Positions 45,615-55,403 of a DNA stretch of 64,000 nucleotides are shown here, piece after piece. The first letter of the stretch is position 1. The number at the start of each line of letters is the position of its first letter. Position numbers and translations under genes: made by a program. The notes under the pieces were generated by a model. The model saw nothing but the letters and a program-made list of their open reading frames with translations, was not told the DNA's origin and searched no databases. The stretch is from assembly GCF_965243865.1 (NCBI RefSeq), contig NZ_OZ251603.1, positions 372,001 to 436,000 of the forward strand, in the 5' to 3' direction. This DNA comes from Hyphomicrobium_A sp965243865. Its GTDB lineage: Bacteria > Pseudomonadota > Alphaproteobacteria > Rhizobiales > Hyphomicrobiaceae.

Positions 45615-46277
45615 ATGTCCAACGACGCCACAACAGCACTTCTGCCCGGCGGCATTAAGTCGGGATTACGTCTCCTTGCCGCGCGCGCTCCGGGCCTTGC
45701 GGTCATTTGCGGCGTGTTGCTGCTCGCACTGCCGACAGGCCTCGTCGCCATGTCTCAGGGGATTGGCGCGATCCCGCTGCCCTACAATCTGTTCCTCGTC
45801 GATGAGCGCCTCCCCGGCATATTCAAGCTGCACATGCTGGCTTCGGGGGCGGCTCTGCTGCTCATACCTGCCGTCATCGCCCTGCGCCGAACCCGCGCCT
45901 GGCACCGCCCGCTCGGATATGCAGCTGCGGCTCTAGTGCTGCTCGGCGCCATCACCTCGCTGCCGGTCGCATATTACAGCCACTCGGTCCTCGCCGCGCG
46001 CTTGGGCTTCCTCGCCCAGGGCATCGTCTGGCTAGCACTCATCGCGCTCGGCATCGCCGCCATACGGCGTCGACGTTACGGCGATCACGCGCGCCTCATG
46101 CTGATGATGGCGGCCGTCGCATCCGGCGCGCTCTGGGTCCGGCTGACCACCACCGTGGCGACCGGCTACGACCTGCCGTTTGATCCGGTTTACGGCTGCG
46201 CCGCCTGGCTCGGCTGGCTCGTCCCGCTTGCCGTAGTGACGCTGCTACCGACACCCTGGGTCCCCGCGAGCCGCTGA
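45615..46277 (+). CDS. DUF2306-like membrane protein
   Basis: 220 residues with about six transmembrane helices. RAWHRPLGYAAAALVLLGAI and RRRRYGDHARLMLMMAAVASG resemble the conserved His-Arg-x2-Gly-Tyr and His-x3-Met segments of DUF2306 proteins, which may bind haem or another cofactor; that role is inference. mazG follows 57 bases downstream. Confidence 0.7.
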   Translation: MSNDATTALLPGGIKSGLRLLAARAPGLAVICGVLLLALPTGLVAMSQGIGAIPLPYNLFLVDERLPGIFKLHMLASGAALLLIPAVIALRRTRAWHRPLGYAAAALVLLGAITSLPVAYYSHSVLAARLGFLAQGIVWLALIALGIAAIRRRRYGDHARLMLMMAAVASGALWVRLTTTVATGYDLPFDPVYGCAAWLGWLVPLAVVTLLPTPWVPASR

Positions 46278-46334
46278 CAATCGCCGCACCGCTGGCACTC
46301 GAAGTTGTTTGCGGCATCCATTAGGCTGCCGCGC

Positions 46335-47144
46335 ATGAAGCCATCCAAAGACATCTCCCGCCTCATCGAGATCATGGCAGCGTTGCGCGATCCCGAAACC
46401 GGCTGCCCCTGGGATCAGAAGCAGGACTTCGCGTCCATCGCGCCCTACACGATCGAGGAAGCCTACGAGGTGGCCGACGCCATCCAGCGCGCAGATCTTC
46501 CTCACCTCAAGGACGAGCTCGGCGATCTGCTGCTGCAGGTCGTCTACCATTCGCGCATGGCCGAGGAGCAGGACGCATTCGCCTTCGGTGACGTCGTTGA
46601 AGCGGTGACGTCGAAGATGATCCGCCGGCATCCACACGTCTTCGGCACACCCGAAGAGCGCGCCGCCGGCGCAGCGCCCGGCTTCTGGGACAAGGTCAAA
46701 GCCGCCGAGAAAGGCAACGACGCTCACCGCGGCGTTCTCGCGGACGTTCCCATCGGACTGCCGGCCCTGACGCGCGCCATAAAGTTGCAGAACAAAGCCG
46801 CCAAGGTCGGATTCGATTGGCCCTCCTTGGAGCCGGTATTCGCCAAGCTCGAGGAGGAGATCGGCGAATTGCGCGCCGAGATCGACAAGCATGGCGGCAG
46901 ACCCGCAACTGATGACCCGGCGGTCGTCGAAGAATTCGGCGATCTGCTGTTTGTCGTCGCCAACGTCGCGCGGCACCTGAAGATCGATCCTGAAACCGCG
47001 CTGCGCGCTGCCAACGACAAGTTCACACGCCGCTTCGCCTACATCGAGCAGCAGCTCGAACAACGCGGCTCATCTCCCGCGCACTCGAACCTCCAAGAGA
47101 TGGACGCGCTGTGGGACGAAGCCAAAGCGAAAGAAAAAAGCTAG
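46335..47144 (+). CDS. mazG: Nucleoside triphosphate pyrophosphohydrolase MazG
   Basis: 269 residues. Both MazG domains show acidic metal-binding motifs: EEAYEVADAI with DELGDLLLQVVYHS in the first, and EEEIGELRAEID with VEEFGDLLFVVANVARHL in the second. The start MKPSKDISRLIEIM is the first ATG with similarity. It hydrolyses (d)NTPs to monophosphates. Confidence 0.95.
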   Translation: MKPSKDISRLIEIMAALRDPETGCPWDQKQDFASIAPYTIEEAYEVADAIQRADLPHLKDELGDLLLQVVYHSRMAEEQDAFAFGDVVEAVTSKMIRRHPHVFGTPEERAAGAAPGFWDKVKAAEKGNDAHRGVLADVPIGLPALTRAIKLQNKAAKVGFDWPSLEPVFAKLEEEIGELRAEIDKHGGRPATDDPAVVEEFGDLLFVVANVARHLKIDPETALRAANDKFTRRFAYIEQQLEQRGSSPAHSNLQEMDALWDEAKAKEKS

Positions 47145-47340
47145 CGCCAACAAGGCCAGCGCCAGGGTCCGCACAGAACCAACCCGCCGCACCACAGGTC
47201 AGCGTTCTGTATCAATATGTTGCAAGACCGTGATGCGCGTTTGAATTCATCCAGCGTTCAGCTACACGGCGCTTTCTAATCGCGTGTGCGCGGCACCAAC
47301 GGGCGGCGCACGTATCAATTGTCAAACGGGAGCATCCCCC

Positions 47341-47571
47341 ATGTCTCGAGCACTCTTGCTTGCTGGTGCAGCATGCGCGTTGTCGGCCGCTGCACTCATG
47401 GCGCCGGCTTCGGCGAACCCTGTCGGCCACATCGGCAGCACCGATCCGATCGCTCAGTCCGTCGTAGTCAAGACGGCCCCGGGCCGCTGCTGGCGCTGGA
47501 ACGCGATCTGCCGCGATCGCTGGGGCTTCGGCTGGAAGTATCGCCGCTGCATGCGCTACCACGCCTGCTGA
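47341..47571 (+). CDS. Small secreted Cys/Trp/Arg-rich protein
   Basis: 76 residues with a GGGAGC ribosome site and a signal peptide (cut near PASANP). The mature part of about 50 residues ends in a compact block with four cysteines and many Arg, Trp and Tyr: GRCWRWNAICRDRWGFG followed by KYRRCMRYHAC. Similar short exported peptides occur in rhizobia without known function. A perfect hairpin lies eight bases downstream, so it is likely monocistronic. Confidence 0.7.
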   Translation: MSRALLLAGAACALSAAALMAPASANPVGHIGSTDPIAQSVVVKTAPGRCWRWNAICRDRWGFGWKYRRCMRYHAC

Positions 47572-47579
47572 GCAATTCA

Positions 47580-47604
47580 CCGGAGCAGCGTTTCGCTGCT
47601 CCGG
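47580..47604. terminator. Perfect hairpin between convergent genes
   Basis: CCGGAGCAGCG, loop TTT, CGCTGCTCCGG: eleven perfect pairs. It starts nine bases past the small secreted-protein stop and 29 bases from the permease stop, and probably ends transcription from both sides, though no U run is present. Confidence 0.65.
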
Positions 47605-47632
47605 ATGATCCGCCGGACGACGCGCTTAAGGT

Positions 47633-49033
47633 TCAGTTCTCTTCTGGATGGAAGTCTTCCGAGCGCGGCGCCTCGACCTTGACGCCCGTGGCGCGGTTGA
47701 TCGCCATCGTCACAGCCCACAGCAACATCCCCAATCCGAGCAGCGCGGCAGCAATAATGTATTGCTGCGTATCGCGTCCGGTCCACGGACCAACGAGAAA
47801 CGCGCACGTGATCGCGCCCAACACCGGCACGATCGTCGGCGTGCGGAAGTGCTGATGCTCAACCGCATCCTTGCGCAGGATGAGCACCGCAACGTTGACG
47901 ATGGTGAACACGGCGAGCAGAAGCAACGCCGTTGTGCCCCCCAGCGCCGGCACCTGGCCGACGAACAGGATCAGCGCGAAAGCCAGCAGCGTCGTGAAGG
48001 CAATCGCAATATACGGCGTGCGTCGTGTTGCATGCACCTTGCCGAACACTGACGGCAGCACGTGCTCGCGGCTCATGCCGTAGATCAGCCGGCTCGCCAT
48101 CAGCATGTTGATCAGCGCGCTGTTGGCCACCGCGAACATGGTGATGAAGCCGAATACACCGAGCGGGAAACCCGGCGCGCCAGCCTGCACCACTTGCAGC
48201 AGCGGGGTCTCGCCCTCCCCCAGTTCCGCTGGTGGCACCAGCGCGATCGCCGAGATCGACACCAGCACATAGACGACGCCGGTGATCGTTAAACCGGTCA
48301 GCAGCACCTTGGGAAAGATGCGGCTCGGATCCTTCGTTTCCTCCGCCATGTTGACCGAGTCCTCGAACCCGACCATCGCGAAGAAGGCGAGCGTGGTGCC
48401 GGCGATGACGGCCCAGAATGCGCTTCCATCCGCGCTGCTGTTGAAATCCAGCGCGCGTGACACGTCGCCCGTTCCCGTGCCGATCGCCCAGAACCCGATA
48501 CAGATGATGATCAGAAGACCGGTTAGCTCCACCATCGTCAGCACCACGTTGAGCTTCACGCTCTCGCCGACGCCGCGCAAGTTGATCGCCGCCACCCCTG
48601 CCATGAACGCGAGGCCGACGAGCGTCACGCCCCACTCCTCATAGCCGAGCCCCAGCGAATCCGAGAAGTTCGCCGCAAACGCGCGCGATGCCGTCGACGC
48701 CGACGTGATGCCCGAGCACATCACCGCGAATGCGACAAGAAACGTGACGAAGTGGATGCCGAACGCGCGATGCGTGTAGAGCGCTGCGCCGGCCGCCTTG
48801 GGATACTTCGTGACCAGCTCGAGATAGCTGAATGCCGTCAGTGCGGCGACCAAGAACGCGACGAGAAATGGCACCCACACCGCGCCGCCGACATGCTGCG
48901 CCACCTTGCCGGTTAGCGCATAGATCCCAGTGCCCAGGATGTCGCCGATGATGAACAGCAGCAGCAGCCACGGGCCCATGACCCGGTGCAGTGACGGTTG
49001 CGCTTCGGTGGTCGTCGGTTGCTGGCCGGCCAT
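47633..49033 (-). CDS. APC superfamily amino-acid permease
   Basis: 466 residues with 12 or so helices. The APC N-terminus LHRVMGPWLLLLFIIGDILGTGIYALTGK contains the unwound helix-1 GTGIY motif; FAMVGFEDSVNMAEETKDPSRIFPK is the helix-6 to cytosolic-loop signature of basic or neutral amino-acid transporters. Substrate cannot be told. Convergent with the small secreted protein. Confidence 0.92.
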   Translation of the reverse strand: MAGQQPTTTEAQPSLHRVMGPWLLLLFIIGDILGTGIYALTGKVAQHVGGAVWVPFLVAFLVAALTAFSYLELVTKYPKAAGAALYTHRAFGIHFVTFLVAFAVMCSGITSASTASRAFAANFSDSLGLGYEEWGVTLVGLAFMAGVAAINLRGVGESVKLNVVLTMVELTGLLIIICIGFWAIGTGTGDVSRALDFNSSADGSAFWAVIAGTTLAFFAMVGFEDSVNMAEETKDPSRIFPKVLLTGLTITGVVYVLVSISAIALVPPAELGEGETPLLQVVQAGAPGFPLGVFGFITMFAVANSALINMLMASRLIYGMSREHVLPSVFGKVHATRRTPYIAIAFTTLLAFALILFVGQVPALGGTTALLLLAVFTIVNVAVLILRKDAVEHQHFRTPTIVPVLGAITCAFLVGPWTGRDTQQYIIAAALLGLGMLLWAVTMAINRATGVKVEAPRSEDFHPEEN

Positions 49034-49146
49034 CAGTCTCCCCCAGTTGCCTGCTGGGGAGTGTGGCCGCGGTTAGCGATGAGCGCAAAGCAAAAGCGAA
49101 AGGCTCACGTCACTTGCGCAACGTGAGCCTCGATATTGTGCAGGCC

Positions 49147-50622
<1,476 letters not shown>

Positions 50623-50901
50623 AGGTTTTGCCGAGCGCGAACGCACCCGCACGCAGTGCGGACGTAACGCGCAACGCGGTGTTGCTCGAGAGAGCCCCGC
50701 GTGGCCTGGGCTATCAATGGAAAAGGAGATCAGAGGCGCTCAACAGGAGGATCAGCAAATGGCCTCTCGGCCGAGAAGAGCTGTCCGTTCACGCGGCTGG
50801 AGCGCCGATGGTCGTCCGGATCTGCCCGGGCGATAGCAGCCATATGGCATGCCCGTCCTCTGTGCGCAAGTGCGGTGCAGCATCGACATCGGCCTAAAGC
50901 G

Positions 50902-51243
50902 CTATTTGCAGGAGATTCCAGTTACTTTTTCTAACCCCCACCACGCGTCCATGCGTTCATAGACCTTGCCTGTGGCGGTGATCTGCTGGCCCACCCGGCA
51001 CTTGCCGAGGGCAGGTTTGGGCACTCCGGTAAGGAAGGTGAGGCAGTGGTCGGCTGCCGAGTTGTCCAGCGTCACCCACGCAGCTTTCGGATCGTCCTCT
51101 TCCGGCTCGATCTCATCGATCTTCGCGGTGATGGTCATCTTCTCACCGGCCTTGTCCTGCAGCTCGCGGTACTTGCATTCCCGCGCCGAAAGCGGACCGG
51201 CGGTGATCATCAGCAGCGATAGGCCAAGCAAAAAGAACCGCAC
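50902..51243 (-). CDS. Secreted hypothetical protein
   Basis: 113 residues from a GTG with GGGGGGA upstream. A signal peptide (FFLLGLSLLMITAGPLSARE) precedes a small domain with paired cysteines (EC near the start, HC in the middle, KC and the final SC) and an OB-like pattern: KMTITAKIDEI, AWVTLDNSAADHCLTF, GQQITATGKVYERM. Similar in layout to the small OB-like envelope proteins elsewhere in this window. Role unknown. Confidence 0.65.
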   Translation of the reverse strand: MRFFLLGLSLLMITAGPLSARECKYRELQDKAGEKMTITAKIDEIEPEEDDPKAAWVTLDNSAADHCLTFLTGVPKPALGKCRVGQQITATGKVYERMDAWWGLEKVTGISCK

Positions 51244-51377
51244 GCCATCCCCCCCAAGTTGCCTTTGCGACTCGGTGTTATCTGCTCCCAAGTCGAGCCC
51301 GAAGACAAGATTGGCTGGACCAACTGATCGCTGCCCATGGATTTCTTCTGTGGGCGTGTTGCGCGGCGGTTCTCGCC

Positions 51378-52253
51378 TCAGTCGTCTCCGAAGCGGATGT
51401 CGACGTCCTCTCGCCCAAACACCTCTCGGATGGCTTGCGCAAGGCGTCGCGCCGGAGGCGGGGCGCCGCGGCTTTCCACGAGTCGATATTCGAAAGGTGG
51501 CAGCTCCGGCAGCCCCAGCTCGCGTCCCACCTCACGTATCCCCGGGCCGATGCCGCTTGCGGGTGCCACCGACACGCCTAGTCCTGCGGCGATCGCCGCG
51601 TTGAGCCCGGTCACGCCGCTGCTCGACAGAGCGAGCGTCCAGGCGATGCCCGCGCGATCGAGCGCCTCCGTCGCAATTCTCCGCCAGTCGCAGCCCGGCG
51701 AGAACAGCACGAGCGGCAGGGCTTCACCTGGCTGCCGCTGAAACTCAACGCCCGCAACCCACACACGCCCATCGCGCCCCAGCAACGTTCCCGACGCTCC
51801 GCTGAGTTCCGTATTGACGACGGCAACGTCGAGCCGACCGGCCTCGAACTCGCGGCGCATGTCCGGCCCGAGCCCGATGTTGATCTCGAGTTGCACATTG
51901 GGATGCTGGCGACGGAAGTGCGCCAGCAGCATCGACAGGTCCGCCGCATCGAAATATTCCGGCGCACCAAACCGCACCTGGCCGGTCATCTCCGCTTGGC
52001 CGAGCAATCCTTCGGCTTCCTTGTGCAGAGCGAGGATCCGGCGCGCGTAACCGAGCAGCAGTTCTCCGTCCTGAGTCAGCGCCAGCTTGCGCGGATCGCG
52101 GTCGATCAGTTTGCGCCCGACCTGTTCCTCCAGCCGCTTGATCTGCAGGCTGATGGCCGACTGCGTGAGATTGAGATGACCCGCCGCGCGCGTGAAGCTG
52201 CCGGTCTCGGCAATTGCGACCAGACTGCGAAGCTGTGCGGTGTCGAGAATCAT
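51378..52253 (-). CDS. LysR-type transcriptional regulator
   Basis: 291 residues. The winged-helix N-terminus reads MILDTAQLRSLVAIAETGSF, then TRAAGHLNLTQSAISLQIKR; the effector-binding fold follows (from about residue 90, VRFGAPEYFDAADLSMLL). It lies 33 bases downstream of the DUF2182 gene on the same strand, so it is probably the last gene of the DUF1326-DUF2182-LysR unit and may regulate it. LysR regulators are more often divergent from their targets, which makes this order notable. Effector unknown. Confidence 0.92.
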   Translation of the reverse strand: MILDTAQLRSLVAIAETGSFTRAAGHLNLTQSAISLQIKRLEEQVGRKLIDRDPRKLALTQDGELLLGYARRILALHKEAEGLLGQAEMTGQVRFGAPEYFDAADLSMLLAHFRRQHPNVQLEINIGLGPDMRREFEAGRLDVAVVNTELSGASGTLLGRDGRVWVAGVEFQRQPGEALPLVLFSPGCDWRRIATEALDRAGIAWTLALSSSGVTGLNAAIAAGLGVSVAPASGIGPGIREVGRELGLPELPPFEYRLVESRGAPPPARRLAQAIREVFGREDVDIRFGDD

Positions 52254-52286
52254 GCTGCCTGTTCTGCTACTCGAGTTGCATCTCAC

Positions 52287-53057
52287 TCAGGTTGTGCCGC
52301 GACAAATACTGGCGAGCGCCTCATCCGACAACCACGCCTCACTCCCTGGAACCGCAAAGCACATTACGCCGAAGGCGATGAGGACGACGCCGGTACCTTT
52401 GGCCAGCATGTCGCCATGCGGGGCCACCTTCTCGGCGATGACGATCAGGCTGATCGCTGCCATCCAGATCAAATTTGACATTCCTCCGATCCACACCAGC
52501 AGCATCAACAGCCAGCAGCAGCCGACGCAGAAAGCCCCGTGCCGCACGCCGAGCAGGAACGCGCCGCGATAACCAGGTGTGAAGTTCGCCAACAAAAACC
52601 CAAGCGGTGAGCGACACTTTGAGATGCACACGTGCTTCATCGGCGTGAGCTGGTAAAGGCCGGCCACGACGAGAAAGACCCCGCTGATGCGCGACCCGTC
52701 GAGCACCATGTGTGCACCGATGAGGGCATGATCGCGCAACACGATCTGCGTCTCTGCCGCGATGACCGCGAACACCAGCCAAACGAGCAGGTAGCCGGCA
52801 ATGAATGCCCCAACTGCCCCGCCTGGCCGCACGCTCGGGTCGAAGCTTTCGATGATGCGGTCATAGGTTGCGATCATCGGCAGCGCTGACGGCGTCATCA
52901 TACCGACGGTCATCGCTACCCAGATCAGTATGACATCGCTGCGCGAGGCGTCCGCCTGATGCAGCGAGAACATCGCCGCCCAGGCAAAGATCGAAAGAGC
53001 CACGAGGCCAGCGATGAACGGGGCCAACCTCGCAGCGTTGTCGACGCGCGCGTGCAT
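52287..53057 (-). CDS. DUF2182 predicted metal-binding membrane protein
   Basis: 256 residues with about seven helices; start fixed by a one-base overlap with the DUF1326 stop (TGATG). Metal-ligand-like residues lie in two clusters, His142-x-Cys144-x3-Cys148 (MKHVCISKCRSP) and His173 with Cys177, Cys180, Cys181 (VRHGAFCVGCCW), plus MTVGMMTPSALPM in an early helix. The family is annotated as a predicted metal-binding integral membrane protein of unknown function and often occurs with DUF1326. The coupling and shared Cys richness argue that the pair acts together at the inner membrane. Confidence 0.9.
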   Translation of the reverse strand: MHARVDNAARLAPFIAGLVALSIFAWAAMFSLHQADASRSDVILIWVAMTVGMMTPSALPMIATYDRIIESFDPSVRPGGAVGAFIAGYLLVWLVFAVIAAETQIVLRDHALIGAHMVLDGSRISGVFLVVAGLYQLTPMKHVCISKCRSPLGFLLANFTPGYRGAFLLGVRHGAFCVGCCWLLMLLVWIGGMSNLIWMAAISLIVIAEKVAPHGDMLAKGTGVVLIAFGVMCFAVPGSEAWLSDEALASICRGTT

Positions 53058-53758
53058 CACGCGCTCCGATACTGGAATGGCGAATAACCACCAGCGCGCC
53101 CCGAGAACTTCCAGTTCCAGTCGTAGTCCGTCAACAGCACTTCACCGGAGCGCGCCACGACCAGCGGATTGCCGGGTGCCAATGCGAGAGGCTGTGCCGT
53201 GACGGTGGTCTCCGCGCCGCCCTGCCCTTTGATTGCCTCGACTGCGGCTCGCATCACGCCCGGGATGAAGACGCTGCGCTTGCGGCCTTCGAACTGGTAA
53301 TCGATCGGCACGGACTTCACGCCGAGAAAGCGCTCGAAGAAACTCGCCAGCGCGGCCGGATGCCCACCCGCCTTGCCGGTGAAGATGCGCTCCAGCGCGG
53401 AATGCTGCTCGGCCGTCGCGCGGTCGTCGATGTACAGCGCGGCGAGCCATTTCACTTTTTGCATGTGGCCGCCCGTGTGAGCCGCGATTGCCACGTTCAG
53501 CCCGTCGAGGCTGACAGCTCCGTCCGAACCCTTGTCGATGCGCCAGGCATAAAGCACGTCGCAGTCGCCGTGGCTGGGTGCACTCTCGAAGATGCACGGG
53601 CACACCGTCTCGCAACTGCACGCCTCGAAATAGCTGCCCGAGAGGCCCCAGCCATCCGCCGTCGGCGCTTCTGTAGCGCTGGCAGCGCTCGCCACCTCGA
53701 GCAACGGAGCCGCAGCGGCCAGCGCCGCCAGCGTCGTCACCACTTCCCTGCGATTCAT
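53057..53758 (-). CDS. DUF1326 protein with Tat-like signal peptide
   Basis: 233 residues with GGGAGG upstream of the ATG. The N-terminus MNRREVVTTLAALAAAAPLL is a twin-arginine-type signal. The DUF1326 core begins GSYFEACSCETVCPCIFES, with Cys47, Cys49, Cys53 and Cys55 and later Cys66 after His63, a likely metal site. Most DUF1326 proteins known to me lack an export signal; here the domain seems sent, folded, to the periplasm. Function is unknown. First gene of the unit ending in the LysR regulator. Confidence 0.9.
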   Translation of the reverse strand: MNRREVVTTLAALAAAAPLLEVASAASATEAPTADGWGLSGSYFEACSCETVCPCIFESAPSHGDCDVLYAWRIDKGSDGAVSLDGLNVAIAAHTGGHMQKVKWLAALYIDDRATAEQHSALERIFTGKAGGHPAALASFFERFLGVKSVPIDYQFEGRKRSVFIPGVMRAAVEAIKGQGGAETTVTAQPLALAPGNPLVVARSGEVLLTDYDWNWKFSGRAGGYSPFQYRSA

Positions 53759-53831
53759 AAATCCTCCCTTTGTCGTACCGCTTCTTCGATGGCCGCTATT
53801 AGGAGGGGGCAGTGCGAGGATTTGGCCAGTT

Positions 53832-53863
53832 GAGTTTTGTCATCGTTGCGATGAGAAAAACTC
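53832..53863. promoter_or_regulatory. Dyad-symmetry element in the divergent region
   Basis: GAGTTTTGTCATCG is the near-exact inverse complement of CGATGAGAAAAACTC, with TTG between. It lies 74 bases from the DUF1326 start and 93 bases from the start of the divergent isomerase gene. A LysR operator (T-N11-A type dyad) is possible; a hairpin is the alternative. Confidence 0.5.
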
Positions 53864-53955
53864 GATTGCTTCCAAGGGGTCGGGCGGCAAGGTTCGCCCC
53901 ACTGCAGCTCGGCGCAGAACGCATGCGCGCGCGCGGATCGAGGGAGAAATCAGGA

Positions 53956-54549
53956 ATGGCGACGCTGGAATTCTGGTATGAGTTCGCCTCGACGTACTCC
54001 TACCTCACTGTGATGCGCATCGAGGAGCAGGCGCAAGCCGCGGGCGTCGAGATCGAATGGCGCCCTTTCCTTCTCGGCCCGATCTTCAAATCGCAAGGCT
54101 GGGACACTTCGCCGTTCAACCTCTTCCCCGCCAAAGGCCGCTACATGGTCCGCGATATCGAGCGCATCGCCGCCGCTCGCGGACTGCCATTCCGCATGCC
54201 GCCAACCTTCCCCGTGAACGGCCTCAACGCCGCGCGCCTTGCGCTTCTGGGCGTCTCGGCCGGATGGTGCCCAGCTTTCACCCGGTCCGTCTTCGCAGCC
54301 CAGTTCCAGCGCGGAGAGGACATCTCCCAGCCTGAAGTCCTCGTTGGCATCCTCGCCGAGCTGGGCGTCGATCCCGCGCAGGCGACGGCCGCCGCATGCT
54401 CGAACGCCAACAAGCAGGCGCTACGCCTCCAGACCGAGATCGCAATGCAGCGCGGCATCTTCGGCGCGCCGAGCTTCATAACCAGCGACGGTGAGCTGTT
54501 CTGGGGCGACGACCGGCTGGAGCAGGCTTTGGCATGGGCCCGGCGCTGA
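53956..54549 (+). CDS. 2-hydroxychromene-2-carboxylate isomerase / kappa-class GST-like (DsbA fold)
   Basis: 197 residues starting MATLEFWYEFASTYSYLTVMR with GGGAGAAATCAGGA upstream. The FASTYSYL stretch holds the Ser that binds glutathione in this family in place of the DsbA CXXC pair; KSQGWDTSPFNLFPAKGRYM and FPVNGLNAARLAL and the cis-Pro loop GAPSFI fit the family. Members isomerise aromatic intermediates with glutathione, but no aromatic pathway is near, so substrate is open. Confidence 0.9.
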   Translation: MATLEFWYEFASTYSYLTVMRIEEQAQAAGVEIEWRPFLLGPIFKSQGWDTSPFNLFPAKGRYMVRDIERIAAARGLPFRMPPTFPVNGLNAARLALLGVSAGWCPAFTRSVFAAQFQRGEDISQPEVLVGILAELGVDPAQATAAACSNANKQALRLQTEIAMQRGIFGAPSFITSDGELFWGDDRLEQALAWARR

Positions 54550-54650
54550 CCAGTGCGCGATGCTGCCTCGGGGAGCGACACTAAATGCCGATTGCGTGCG
54601 GCTGAGAAGCCGGTCTCTAATATCCTCGCCAACAAGAAGCGAGGAAGCAC

Positions 54651-55061
54651 ATGCACTCGACCTCGACGGCCCTATGCGCGGCGTTTGCCCTCTCCATCGC
54701 GATGACAAGCGCGATGGAGGCAAGACCACTCCGCCTCATATCGACAAACACACAAGCGCTCTCCGCCAAGGATGCCGGCATTCGCTACGGCGAGGCGGCA
54801 GGCGCCGTGCTCGTCTGCCAGAGCCTGCGCATTACCCCGCGCGTCGCCGAGTTGCGGGGGCGCTACCAGGGTGCCGACTTGGAGGAGTTCGATGCCCAGG
54901 CAGGCAAGATCCTCAAGGCATGGCAGGAGTCACTGAGCTGCCAGCACGCCAACGCGCCCATGGACTGCATGGTTTCGCAACGCTGGAGCTGCCAGCAAGC
55001 CATCCGCGAGATCGGACCCAGCGGCACCGCCGTGCGCGGCCTCGTCGAACCCAAGGAATAA
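54651..55061 (+). CDS. Secreted hypothetical protein
   Basis: 136 residues with a GAGGAAG ribosome site and a signal peptide (MHSTSTALCAAFALSIAMTS, cut near MEA). The mature part is helical with three or four Cys (VCQSL, SCQHA, DCM, SCQQA) that could form disulphides. Not recognised. Same strand as a second small secreted gene 51 bases downstream. Confidence 0.6.
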   Translation: MHSTSTALCAAFALSIAMTSAMEARPLRLISTNTQALSAKDAGIRYGEAAGAVLVCQSLRITPRVAELRGRYQGADLEEFDAQAGKILKAWQESLSCQHANAPMDCMVSQRWSCQQAIREIGPSGTAVRGLVEPKE

Positions 55062-55112
55062 CGGCTCTCCGCCCGATGCAACGCAACAGGCGTTTGCTGC
55101 GTTGTATCCGAC

Positions 55113-55403
55113 ATGAAGCGTATGATGACCATTGCTGCGTGTTCGCTCGCCGCGCTTGTAGCGGCGGGCAACCCGACGCGGGCCCAGCAGCCCCCGCATG
55201 ACTTTACGCAGGACACCCCCGCGCCCCCGGGCCTGATCGTCAAGGCTCCTCGCGAGAAGCATCGCATCACGCCCAAGCCTCAACCGTTCCATCGAGAGGA
55301 TATGCTCGGTTTGCCGAGCAACGGCCCGAAGGGCTTGCGCCTGTGTCCTGCATCGAACATCGAGCAGCGCGACGAGGTCTGGTTCTCGCCTAGAGCGTGT
55401 TGA
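55113..55403 (+). CDS. Secreted hypothetical protein, Pro-rich
   Basis: 96 residues with a signal peptide ending near PTRAQ. The mature part is Pro/Lys/His-rich and ends with two Cys (RLCPASN and the terminal RAC). No family is recognised. Its last 14 bases overlap the 3' end of the convergent cytochrome c peroxidase gene. Confidence 0.55.
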   Translation: MKRMMTIAACSLAALVAAGNPTRAQQPPHDFTQDTPAPPGLIVKAPREKHRITPKPQPFHREDMLGLPSNGPKGLRLCPASNIEQRDEVWFSPRAC

